Assembly (NCBI GenBank): GCA_902496665.1
Contig: CABVBU010000009.1
Span: 1-64,000 of the forward strand
DNA: 64,000 bases
Direction of reading: 5' to 3'
From: an uncultured Clostridium sp.
Lineage (GTDB): Bacteria > Bacillota > Clostridia > Lachnospirales > Lachnospiraceae
This document shows, piece by piece, positions 7,140 to 14,923 of the stretch (the stretch's first letter is position 1; each line of letters opens with the position of its first letter). Below the pieces are notes generated by a model. It was not told the origin of the DNA, did not search any database, and saw nothing but the letters and a program-made list of their open reading frames with translations. Both the position numbers and the translations under genes were made by a program.

Positions 7140-8414
7140 ATGATTCTGATTAAAAACGGACGTGTGGTAGACGCAAAGAGCAATACAGACGAGATCCTGG
7201 ACGTTGTTATTGATGGCGGAAAGATAAAGACTATCGGAAAAGTTGAAGATGACGGAAGTTATGAGCAGGTGATCGACGCAGACGGCTGTGTCGTAGCACC
7301 GGGCCTCATCGATGTCCATGTCCATTTCCGTGATCCGGGTCTTACATACAAAGAAGATATCCAGACAGGCTCCGCCGCGGCGAAAAAGGGCGGCTACACC
7401 ACCGTTGTCACCATGGCGAACACAAAGCCGCCGGTAGACAACGTGGAGACTGTAAAATATGTCATCGAAGAGGGAAAGAAGACAGGCATCAATGTTCTTC
7501 CGGCTGCCTGCGTTTCTGTTGGAATGAAGGGACAGGAGCTCACGGATATGGACGCCTTAAAGGCAGCAGGAGCCGTTGGATTTACAGACGATGGAATCCC
7601 GCTTATGAACGAGAAACTCGTCTACGAGGCCATGAAGAAGGCGAAAGAGTTAAATGTACCGCTGAGCTTCCATGAGGAAGACCCGGCATTCATCTCCGAG
7701 AACGGGATCAACGCCGGTGCAGTCGCAAAGGAGCTTGGAATTACAGGTTCCCCGGCGCTTGCTGAGGATTCCCTCGTTGCCCGCGACTGCATGATCGCCC
7801 TGCACACAGGTGCGTCAGTCAATATCCAGCATATCAGCTCCGCTACATCCGTAAAGGCTGTGAAGCTCGCAAAAGAGCTGGGAGCAGATGTGACAGCGGA
7901 GGTTACACCGCATCACTTTACATTAGATGAGACGGCAGTGCTCGAACACGGCGCTATGGCGAAGATGAACCCGCCGCTGAGGACCGCGAAGGACCGCGAG
8001 GGGATCATTGAGGGAATCAAGGACGGCTCCATCGACATGATCGCCACAGACCATGCACCGCACAGCATGGAGGAAAAGGCAGTTCTCCCGGTATGGAAAG
8101 CGCCGAGCGGAATCATCGGTCTAGAGACCGCTCTCGGACTTGCTGTGACAGAGCTTGTGAAGAAAGGCCATCTGACCACCATGCAGCTTGTCGAGAAGAT
8201 GTGCGTAAACCCGGCGAAGTTATATCACTTTGATAAAGGATACCTCGCAGAGGGCGGGGATGCCGATATCGTAATCTTCAACGAGGACGAGGAGTGGACC
8301 GTCACAGACGATGAGATCGCATCCAAGTCCCACAACACACCGTTTATCGGAAGAACGCTTTTCGGCCGCGTGAAGTATACGATCTGCGGCGGAAATATTG
8401 TATACAAGGATTAA
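7140..8414 (+). CDS. pyrC: Dihydroorotase
   Basis: Cyclises carbamoyl aspartate to dihydroorotate in de novo pyrimidine synthesis. The 424-residue length and the motif DVHVHFRDPG (metal ligands His60 and His62) mark a type I dihydroorotase. IATDHAPHS carries the catalytic aspartate near residue 300. A strong AGGAGGA site precedes the ATG. It is not in a pyr operon here, but is followed by a nucleotidase gene linked to pyrimidine metabolism. Confidence 0.95.
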   Translation: MILIKNGRVVDAKSNTDEILDVVIDGGKIKTIGKVEDDGSYEQVIDADGCVVAPGLIDVHVHFRDPGLTYKEDIQTGSAAAKKGGYTTVVTMANTKPPVDNVETVKYVIEEGKKTGINVLPAACVSVGMKGQELTDMDALKAAGAVGFTDDGIPLMNEKLVYEAMKKAKELNVPLSFHEEDPAFISENGINAGAVAKELGITGSPALAEDSLVARDCMIALHTGASVNIQHISSATSVKAVKLAKELGADVTAEVTPHHFTLDETAVLEHGAMAKMNPPLRTAKDREGIIEGIKDGSIDMIATDHAPHSMEEKAVLPVWKAPSGIIGLETALGLAVTELVKKGHLTTMQLVEKMCVNPAKLYHFDKGYLAEGGDADIVIFNEDEEWTVTDDEIASKSHNTPFIGRTLFGRVKYTICGGNIVYKD

Positions 8415-8562
8415 AAGAATACAGCAGAATTTCCCGGTATCAGCCCAATAAGTTTCAGGTAGCCGGGACTGGTCCGATGGACGGGCAGTACAGATATTTT
8501 CAGTATGCGGGAGCAGATAGAACTGAAAATTGCAAGAAATAGAGAACAGGAGAAAATAAGTC

Positions 8563-9249
8563 ATGAAAAAATACCAGGTGCTTCTTTTTGATGTAGATGG
8601 AACACTTCTGGATTTCGACAAGGCGGAGAGGATCGGCATCGAGCGGGTGCTTACCCACTTCGGCGTGCCGGCCACCGAGGAGAATATACAGAAATACCAC
8701 CATCTGAATAAAAGCTACTGGCAGAAGTTAGAGCGCGGGGAGATCACGAGAGAGCAGGTTTTAAGCCTGAGATTCGAAGATTTCTTCAGTGACTTCGGAA
8801 TTAAGGTAAATGGCGCTGAGGTCGACGGTCTGTATCGTCAGACATTAAATGAGAGCGCGTTTCTTTTAGACGGAGTTTTGGACCTTCTTGGCGGCTTAAA
8901 GGACCGTTATGAGCTCCATATCGTCACAAACGGCGTCGCGGAGACCCAGTATAAACGCCTTGCGGCAGCAGGCCTGGACAAGTTGTTTAAGGGAATCTAC
9001 GTCTCCGAGGAATCCGGTTTCCAGAAACCGCAGCAGGAATACTTTGATTACTGCTTTAAAAAGATGGGAAGAAACGATGTGGAGAACATGCTGATCATCG
9101 GTGACTCCCTTACCTCCGATATCCGTGGCGGAAACAACGCGGGAATCGACACGCTTTGGTACAATCCGCACCACCAGGAGAATACAGCCGGGGTGCATGT
9201 GGATTATGAGGCGGATACGCTGGAGAAGATCGGTGAGATGTTAAGCTGA
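8563..9249 (+). CDS. yjjG: YjjG-family HAD nucleotidase
   Basis: A 228-residue haloacid-dehalogenase phosphatase that matches YjjG, which dephosphorylates non-canonical and pyrimidine nucleoside monophosphates. HAD motif I is FDVDGTLLDF (nucleophile Asp10), motif II is IVTNG, and motifs III/IV are KPQQEYF and IIGDSLTSDIRGG. The cap sequence between them is of the YjjG/YfnB type. It lies 149 bases after pyrC on the same strand, which fits housecleaning of pyrimidine nucleotides. Confidence 0.87.
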   Translation: MKKYQVLLFDVDGTLLDFDKAERIGIERVLTHFGVPATEENIQKYHHLNKSYWQKLERGEITREQVLSLRFEDFFSDFGIKVNGAEVDGLYRQTLNESAFLLDGVLDLLGGLKDRYELHIVTNGVAETQYKRLAAAGLDKLFKGIYVSEESGFQKPQQEYFDYCFKKMGRNDVENMLIIGDSLTSDIRGGNNAGIDTLWYNPHHQENTAGVHVDYEADTLEKIGEMLS

Positions 9250-9418
9250 TTGCAGAACGGTAGCAGTGGTTGAACTTCCACAGCAAATTTATGTAAATTA
9301 AAAGCACCTGGAATGAGAAAAAATCCATGGGAAATCGTTTTGAAAGGTAGATTTAATGCTGAAACCGCTCGAAATTGCAAAAACGGCATAGCATTGATGA
9401 GAAATATTGTCAGACATC

Positions 9419-9447
9419 TTGACAAATACGAAGATTTTTCTTATAAT
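9419..9447 (+). promoter_or_regulatory. Consensus promoter for CdaR-like gene
   Basis: TTGACA (9419-9424), 17-bp spacer, TATAAT (9442-9447): a perfect sigma-A consensus, 95 bases before the gene. The preceding stretch from 9250 holds no recognisable element. Confidence 0.88.
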
Positions 9448-9541
9448 TAAGCTTTCCCGGAAGGCATTGTCCGCCGCATATGAATCCGGTGAAAGGACAG
9501 AAAGAGCGGCGGCGAATATATAGAAATGAGGGGTGTATTTC

Positions 9542-10366
9542 ATGAACAAGAACACGACAGATATCACATTATCAGCTTATTTTAACGACATCGTAATCGG
9601 ATACTACGAGGACGAGGATCTGGTAAAACAGTTTGGAAGACAGCTTGGATTCGACGTGGATATGGACACCTTTATGGCGGTATCATTCCAGTATCCGTCT
9701 GATATGAATGTAAAACCGGAAGACCGTGAGAAGCTCACAGACGCTGCAAACGCGATCATCGCTCTCTCCGATATCAACAAGAAGATCGGCGGAAAGCAGA
9801 TCATCACCTGCGACAGCGGTGACTGTGTGATCCTGATCATGAAGGATAAATCCGCAATGCGCGACCTGATCCCGCAGATCAAAGAGACAGCTCTTCAGGA
9901 AGTTGAGAAGATCAGCTCCGACAGAAAGATCCGTGTCGGCATCGGTACCATCGAGAACGGAATCAAGGGCATCAAGCATACATACAGCAATGCCCAGGAT
10001 GCAGTAAAAGCCGGCGAGATCTTCAAGAAAGACCGTGTGATTCTTGAGTACATGGGCATGGAGATCTACAGCAGCATCAACCAGATGGTTGTCAACTTCG
10101 GTGACCGCCTTACCAGAACCGTTTTAAAACAGCTCGGTGAGACTGAGAAGCGCGTTCTCGCAAAATACTACAAATGCAAAGAGGACATCGCTGAGACTGC
10201 AAGACAGCTCGGAATGTCTGAGGATGATGTAAAGACAAGCTTAAATATGGTCCGCATCAACACCGGACTTGACGTAAACGATACCGAGGACAACTTCAAG
10301 CTTCATTTCATTATGATCGCGAAGAAAGTCCTTGAGAACGATGAAAAAATTAAAAGGAATCGTTAA
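9542..10366 (+). CDS. CdaR/PucR-like transcriptional regulator
   Basis: A 274-residue protein. Residues about 20-165 resemble the GGDEF-like domain of CdaR proteins (IRVGIGTIENGIKGIKHTYSNAQDAVKAG is the signature stretch). The C terminus (about 200-265, CKEDIAETARQLGMSEDDVKTSLNMVRINTGLDV) resembles the PucR/CdaR helix-turn-helix. The sugar-diacid binding domain of full CdaR is absent, so the ligand is unknown. The ATG at 9542 is 9 bases after GAGGGG. It is transcribed alone from a perfect consensus promoter, unusual for a regulator and suggesting high expression. Confidence 0.72.
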   Translation: MNKNTTDITLSAYFNDIVIGYYEDEDLVKQFGRQLGFDVDMDTFMAVSFQYPSDMNVKPEDREKLTDAANAIIALSDINKKIGGKQIITCDSGDCVILIMKDKSAMRDLIPQIKETALQEVEKISSDRKIRVGIGTIENGIKGIKHTYSNAQDAVKAGEIFKKDRVILEYMGMEIYSSINQMVVNFGDRLTRTVLKQLGETEKRVLAKYYKCKEDIAETARQLGMSEDDVKTSLNMVRINTGLDVNDTEDNFKLHFIMIAKKVLENDEKIKRNR

Positions 10367-10369
10367 TAT

Positions 10370-10501
10370 AACTGTTCAGCAGGTCTGCGCACTTGCTGCG
10401 CTGACCGTAAAAAACTTGGGCTTGAAGGCAAAAATCCCATCGGCGGAGCCGATCTGGAATGGATTTTTGCGAGTAACTGTGAAGGTACTGAACAGTTACT
10501 C
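10370..10501 (+). repeat. Structured palindromic element with alternative pairings
   Basis: The ends form a 10-bp stem: AACTGTTCAG (10370-10379) with CTGAACAGTT (10488-10497). Inside are a hairpin GGTC-T-GCGC / GCGC-T-GACC (10382-10406) and a long one, GCAAAAATCC (10428-10437) with GGATTTTTGC (10461-10470), holding ATCGGC-GGA-GCCGAT. A competing 10-bp stem, GAGTAACTGT (10471-10480) with ACAGTTACTC (10492-10501), excludes the outer one. It could be an RNA switch ahead of malQ or a MITE-like repeat. Confidence 0.6.
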
Positions 10502-10517
10502 ATTAATTAAATATGAA

Positions 10518-10577
10518 CCGCATCTGCCCAGATGCGGATATCTGCAACAGCCCTGCACATATAATGTGCTGGGCTGT
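10518..10577 (+). repeat. Two strong hairpins in the malQ leader
   Basis: CCGCATCTG-CC-CAGATGCGG (10518-10537) and ACAGCCC...GGGCTGT (10547-10577, with an inner pairing GCACAT/ATGTGC) lie 62 bases before malQ. Neither is followed by a T-run, so they look like RNA-stability or processing structures rather than terminators. Confidence 0.55.
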
Positions 10578-10639
10578 GAGCCGCTATATACGGCAAAAAT
10601 CCAGGCAAGATAAAATTACCCGGAGAAAAGAGGATGCAT

Positions 10640-12139
10640 ATGAAGACAATGCTGGAGCGCGGAGCCGGAATTCTGATGCCGGTGTCAAGTCTGCCGTCAC
10701 CATACGGAATCGGTACATTTGGCAGTGCGGCCTATGATTTCGTGGACTTCTTAAAGAAAGCAAGACAGAAATACTGGCAGGTTCTGCCGGTTGGACCGAC
10801 AAGCTACGGGGACAGCCCGTACCAGTCATTTTCCGCTTTTGCGGGAAATCCGTACTTTATCGATCTGGATACCCTGGTGAAAGAGGGACTTCTTACACAG
10901 GACGAGATCAACGCCTGTTACTGGGGGGATAATCCGACCCAGGTGGCGTACGACGCGGTGTTCTGGTACCGGTTTCCACTGTTGAAAAAGGCGTACGCGA
11001 GAAGTGAGTACCGCGAGGAACAGGGCTACGAGAAGTTCTGTATGGACAGCTGGTTCTGGCTGAATGATTACGCATTTTACATGGCGTTAAAGTTCCATTT
11101 TGATAATAAAGAATGGCTGACATGGCCGGAAGATATCCGGTACCGGAAGAAAGAAGCGGTGGAGTCCTACCGCGAGGAATTGAAGGACGAGATCGACTTC
11201 TGGAAGTTTTTACAGTATAAATTCTACCAGCAGTGGGGAAAGCTCCGCGCATATGCGAATGAGCAGGGAATTTCCATCATCGGTGATATTCCGATCTACG
11301 TGGCACTTGACAGTGCGGATGTCTGGACCCATCCGGAGTTATTCCTTTTGGATGAGGAGAACCTGACCCCACTCAAGGTTGCCGGAGTTCCGCCGGACGC
11401 CTTCAGTGAGACGGGACAGCTCTGGGGCAACCCGCTTTACCGCTGGGATGTCCAGGAAAAGACGGACTTTGCATGGTGGAAAGAGCGCATGAAGGCGTCT
11501 GCCCGCCTGTATGACGTGGTCCGCATCGACCACTTTATCGGTGTGACCCAGTATTACGCGATCCCGTCGGGTTCCGAGGACGGAAAGAACGGCGAGTGGT
11601 TAAAGGGACCGGGCAAAAAGCTCACAGATGCCATCAACATGGTCATCGGCGACACGAAGATCATCGCGGAGGATCTTGGAATCTTTGTTCCGGAGGTCAA
11701 GGAGCTTCTTGAGGAGACAGGATATCCGGGAATGAAGATCATCGAGTTCGCCTTCAGTGGCGACCGCTTCAACGAGCACCTGCCGCATATGTACTCCCCG
11801 AATTCCGTCGTTTATGGCGGAACCCATGACAACGAGACCCTGGTGGGCTACTTTAAGCCGGAAGCGCGCCAGTGGTGGGAGTTACAGTATATCGCGGACT
11901 ACATGGGTGTCTCCCATCAGCATGAGGTCGTAGACAGGGTCTTAAAGACCGCCTACGCGTCCGTAGCCAGCGTTGTGATCTTCCAGGCGCAGGATATCTT
12001 AAAACTCGATAACTGGGCGAGAATGAACACACCGGGCACGGTGGGGAATAACTGGAGATGGAGAATGAAACCGGGCGAGCTGACGCAGGATCATATCAAC
12101 CATCTTTCATGGCTGGTCGATACATTCGGACGGTTTTAG
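10640..12139 (+). CDS. malQ: 4-alpha-glucanotransferase (GH77, amylomaltase)
   Basis: Transfers alpha-1,4-glucan segments between maltodextrins during maltose or glycogen breakdown in the cytosol. The 499-residue protein has the GH77 start (SSLPSPYGIGTFG) and the catalytic residues in VVRIDHFIG (Asp nucleophile), IIAEDLGI (Glu acid/base) and YGGTHDNET (Asp). The ATG at 10640 is 6 bases from AAAGAGG; an ATG at 10634 overlaps that site. A highly structured 270-base leader precedes it. A catalytically altered glycogen-debranching relative is encoded at 34-36 kb. Confidence 0.95.
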   Translation: MKTMLERGAGILMPVSSLPSPYGIGTFGSAAYDFVDFLKKARQKYWQVLPVGPTSYGDSPYQSFSAFAGNPYFIDLDTLVKEGLLTQDEINACYWGDNPTQVAYDAVFWYRFPLLKKAYARSEYREEQGYEKFCMDSWFWLNDYAFYMALKFHFDNKEWLTWPEDIRYRKKEAVESYREELKDEIDFWKFLQYKFYQQWGKLRAYANEQGISIIGDIPIYVALDSADVWTHPELFLLDEENLTPLKVAGVPPDAFSETGQLWGNPLYRWDVQEKTDFAWWKERMKASARLYDVVRIDHFIGVTQYYAIPSGSEDGKNGEWLKGPGKKLTDAINMVIGDTKIIAEDLGIFVPEVKELLEETGYPGMKIIEFAFSGDRFNEHLPHMYSPNSVVYGGTHDNETLVGYFKPEARQWWELQYIADYMGVSHQHEVVDRVLKTAYASVASVVIFQAQDILKLDNWARMNTPGTVGNNWRWRMKPGELTQDHINHLSWLVDTFGRF

Positions 12140-12247
12140 ATCGAAAAAAAAGTTAAAATCACGGCAGAATTACCGAACGGAAAAGACGATTTTTGTCGAG
12201 AAAAACAGATGTTTGCGGTACGCGGTACAGTGCCGGGAAATAAGGAA

Positions 12248-12289
12248 AAACGGGCGGTTCGTAAGGATAAAACAGACCGCCCGTTTCTT
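12248..12289 (+). terminator. Terminator after malQ
   Basis: An 11-bp stem, AAACGGGCGGT with ACCGCCCGTTT, followed by a short T-rich tail. Confidence 0.8.
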
Positions 12290-12299
12290 GGAAATTCGA

Positions 12300-12416
12300 T
12301 TGACACAAGACCAGAAGTGTGATATTGTTAAGTTAATTCCGATGCACTATTGAACTCACATGTTTTTGTAAGTCATTTGCGCGATACGATGAATTACAAA
12401 AGCATGTGAGTTTTTT
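12300..12416 (+). promoter_or_regulatory. cspA promoter and hairpin leader
   Basis: -35 TTGACA (12300-12305), 17-bp spacer, -10 TATTGT (12323-12328). The leader then folds into a long stem: ACTCACATG plus TTTTTGTAA pair with TTACAAAA plus CATGTGAGT (about 12355-12413), followed by six T. The roughly 165-nt leader resembles cold-shock mRNA leaders that change fold with temperature, but the T-run also makes it a possible attenuator. Confidence 0.65.
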
Positions 12417-12497
12417 GAAATAAAGACCAACAGCGATGTGTGGGGATTTCCAATAGTCTTAGTACGGAAAAATTCAATTTTTTATGGAGGTACCAAA

Positions 12498-12710
12498 ATG
12501 AACAACGGTACAGTTAAGTGGTTCAATTCTGAGAAAGGCTACGGATTCATCTCCAACGATAACGGCGGCGACGACGTATTCGTACACTTTTCCGCAATCG
12601 TAGGCGACGGCTTCAAGACTCTTGAAGAGGGCCAGAAGGTTACTTTCGACACAGAGCAGGATCCGAAGAATAGCAAGAAGCTTCGCGCTGTTAACGTAGT
12701 TAAACTCTAA
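12498..12710 (+). CDS. cspA: Cold-shock protein (CspA family)
   Basis: A 70-residue single cold-shock domain that binds single-stranded RNA and DNA and acts as an RNA chaperone. RNP1 (KGYGFIS) and RNP2 (VFVHFSAI) are intact, and the start NGTVKWFNSEKG is canonical. GGAGG precedes the ATG at 12498. It has its own promoter, a long structured leader and a terminator. Which csp paralogue it is cannot be said. Confidence 0.95.
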   Translation: MNNGTVKWFNSEKGYGFISNDNGGDDVFVHFSAIVGDGFKTLEEGQKVTFDTEQDPKNSKKLRAVNVVKL

Positions 12711-12733
12711 TTCGAATAAACAAGAATTAAAAG

Positions 12734-12773
12734 AACTGCCGTTCCGAGTTGCACTTGGGGCGGCAGTTTTTTT
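12734..12773 (+). terminator. Terminator after cspA
   Basis: Stem AACTGCCG with CGGCAGTT followed by seven T. Confidence 0.9.
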
Positions 12774-12864
12774 GTCTCGCAGGATTTTTCCTTGAAAAAT
12801 GGGCTTTTTTCACGAAAAGCCTTGCAAAAACCTGTGTTCTTTAATAGAATAAGAAGGACTTTGA

Positions 12865-13002
12865 TAACTGACCGGCAGGCTGGAGACATTTGCGGAAGGT
12901 TATCGTTTTAAGTTCTGCCAGGGTTTAGATCCGAGGCAGGCTGCTTGTGCCCGGCGCGGGGGATGCGCTAAGGCGCATTTTACAGGTACCCCTTGTCAGT
13001 TA
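12865..13002 (+). promoter_or_regulatory. Structured leader of ABC-F gene
   Basis: TAACTGAC (12865-12872) pairs perfectly with GTCAGTTA (12995-13002), closing a 138-nt region. Inside are a hairpin ATGCGC-TAAG-GCGCAT (about 12963-12978), enclosed by a possible GGGG/CCCC pairing, and a possible CGGCAG/CTGCC helix. The outer strand ends 2 bases before the AAGGAG ribosome site, so the fold could affect translation. No known riboswitch class was recognised. Confidence 0.45.
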
Positions 13003-13018
13003 AAAGGAGATTTAGAAA

Positions 13019-14656
13019 ATGATTAGTGCAAATAATGTGACACTCCGTGTCGGTAAAAAAGCTTTATTTGAAGACGTAAACATTAAATTTACAGAAGGAA
13101 ACTGTTATGGTCTTATCGGTGCCAACGGTGCCGGAAAGTCCACATTTTTAAAGATCTTATCCGGTCAGCTCGAGCCGACAAACGGTGAAGTTGCGATCAC
13201 TCCGGGTCAGCGCCTTTCCTTCTTACAGCAGGACCACTTTAAATACGACGAGTACACAGTTCTCGACACGGTTATCATGGGAAATAAGCGCCTTTATGAT
13301 ATCATGAAGGAAAAAGACGCAATCTACATGAAGGAAGAGTTCACAGACGAGGATGGAATCAAGGCTGCAGAGCTTGAGGGTGAATTCGCGACCATGAACG
13401 GATGGGAAGCGGAGTCCGACGCTGAGAACCTGTTAAACGGTCTTGGTATTGAGACAGACCTCCACTATAAAACAATGAAAGACCTTCTCGGACCACAGAA
13501 GGTAAAAGTTCTCCTCGCGCAGGCATTATTCGGAAATCCGGATATCCTGCTCCTCGACGAGCCGACGAACCATCTGGATCTCGACGCGATCGCATGGCTT
13601 GAGGAATTCCTGATCAACTTTGAGAATACTGTTATCGTGGTATCCCATGACCGTTATTTCTTAAACAAAGTCTGCACACAGATCGCTGATATCGACTATG
13701 GAAAGATCCAGCTCTATGCCGGAAACTATGATTTCTGGTTCGAGTCCAGCCAGTTGATGATCAAGCAGATGAAGGAAGCAAACAGAAAGAAAGAGGAGAA
13801 GATCAAAGAGTTACAGGAGTTCATCCAGAGATTCTCCGCCAACGCTTCCAAGTCCAAGCAGGCAACCTCCAGAAAACGTGCGTTAGAGAAGATCGAGCTC
13901 GACGAGATCCGTCCGTCCAGCAGAAAATACCCGTATATCGACTTCCGCCCGGCCCGTGAGATCGGAAACGAAGTCCTCTCCGTTGAGGGACTCACAAAGA
14001 CCATCGACGGCGTAAAAGTTCTCGATAATATTTCCTTTACGCTCGGAAGAGAAGACAAGGTTGCCCTTGTAGGACCGAATGAGCTTGCGAAGACCACGCT
14101 CTTTAAGATCCTCTCTGGTGAGATGGAGCCGGATTCCGGAAGCTACAAATGGGGTCTCACAACGACTCAGGCGTACTTCCCGAAGGACAACAGCGCAGAG
14201 TTCAACAATGATGATACGATTGTAGACTGGCTGACCCAGTACTCCCCGGAAAAGGATGTCACATATGTCCGTGGATTCCTTGGAAGAATGCTGTTTGCCG
14301 GTGAAGACGGTGTGAAGAAGGTAAAGGTTCTCTCCGGTGGTGAGAAAGTGCGCTGCATGCTCTCCAAGATGATGATCTCCGGCGCGAACGTGCTGATGTT
14401 CGATGAGCCGACTGACCATCTGGACATGGAGTCCATCACAGCCCTGAACAACGGAATGAAGAAGTTCCCGGGCGTGATCATCTTCTCCTCCCGTGACCAT
14501 CAGGTCGTAGAGACGACCGCAAACCGTATCATGGAGATCATCAACGGCCAGCTGATCGATAAGATCACAACCTACGACGAGTACCTTGAGAGCGATGAGA
14601 TGGCAAGAAAGAGATTCACATATACGATCACTGAGAGTGAAGAGAATGATGACTGA
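13019..14656 (+). CDS. ABC-F family ATPase (YkpA/YbiT-like)
   Basis: A soluble 545-residue protein with two ABC domains joined by a charged linker (about 240-310). ABC-F proteins act at the ribosome in translation control or antibiotic protection. NBD1 has an intact Walker A (GANGAGKST) and LLLDEPTNHLD, but its signature is LLGPQ instead of LSGGQ. NBD2 has GPNELAKTT as Walker A, a normal LSGGE, then DEPTDHLD and SRDHQ where SHDHQ is usual. Some of these changes may be normal for this subfamily; the lost H-loop histidine is the most striking. A structured leader precedes it. Confidence 0.88.
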   Translation: MISANNVTLRVGKKALFEDVNIKFTEGNCYGLIGANGAGKSTFLKILSGQLEPTNGEVAITPGQRLSFLQQDHFKYDEYTVLDTVIMGNKRLYDIMKEKDAIYMKEEFTDEDGIKAAELEGEFATMNGWEAESDAENLLNGLGIETDLHYKTMKDLLGPQKVKVLLAQALFGNPDILLLDEPTNHLDLDAIAWLEEFLINFENTVIVVSHDRYFLNKVCTQIADIDYGKIQLYAGNYDFWFESSQLMIKQMKEANRKKEEKIKELQEFIQRFSANASKSKQATSRKRALEKIELDEIRPSSRKYPYIDFRPAREIGNEVLSVEGLTKTIDGVKVLDNISFTLGREDKVALVGPNELAKTTLFKILSGEMEPDSGSYKWGLTTTQAYFPKDNSAEFNNDDTIVDWLTQYSPEKDVTYVRGFLGRMLFAGEDGVKKVKVLSGGEKVRCMLSKMMISGANVLMFDEPTDHLDMESITALNNGMKKFPGVIIFSSRDHQVVETTANRIMEIINGQLIDKITTYDEYLESDEMARKRFTYTITESEENDD

Positions 14657-14718
14657 TTCTGCTGCCTGAATTTTAAGGTAAAAGACGGTAGCGAAAGCCG
14701 CTTATAGAGATAAATAAA

Positions 14719-14803
14719 ACAGAGCATATATTCAACCATATCCTATGTAAAACATTGGTATGCGAAGATATATGCTCTGTTATTTCGTATTTACACGAAA
14801 TAA
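14719..14803. repeat. Paired inverted repeats between convergent genes
   Basis: A 13-bp perfect inverted repeat, ACAGAGCATATAT (14719-14731) with ATATATGCTCTGT (14768-14780), is joined directly to a second hairpin, TTATTTCGT (14780-14788) with ACGAAATAA (14795-14803). The region lies between the convergent ABC-F and MATE genes and probably serves as a two-way terminator, although T-runs are short. Bases 14804-14923 hold nothing recognisable. Confidence 0.55.
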
Positions 14804-14923
14804 TAGCCGACCTAAGCAGCAACATTCGGCGCATGGCAGCCGCTGAGGAATCCGAACAGAATGGTAGAATCTGTCTCTGGTTGAGTTTTATGAGCTCTGG
14901 AGTGTTAGTCCTGGTGGGACCAG

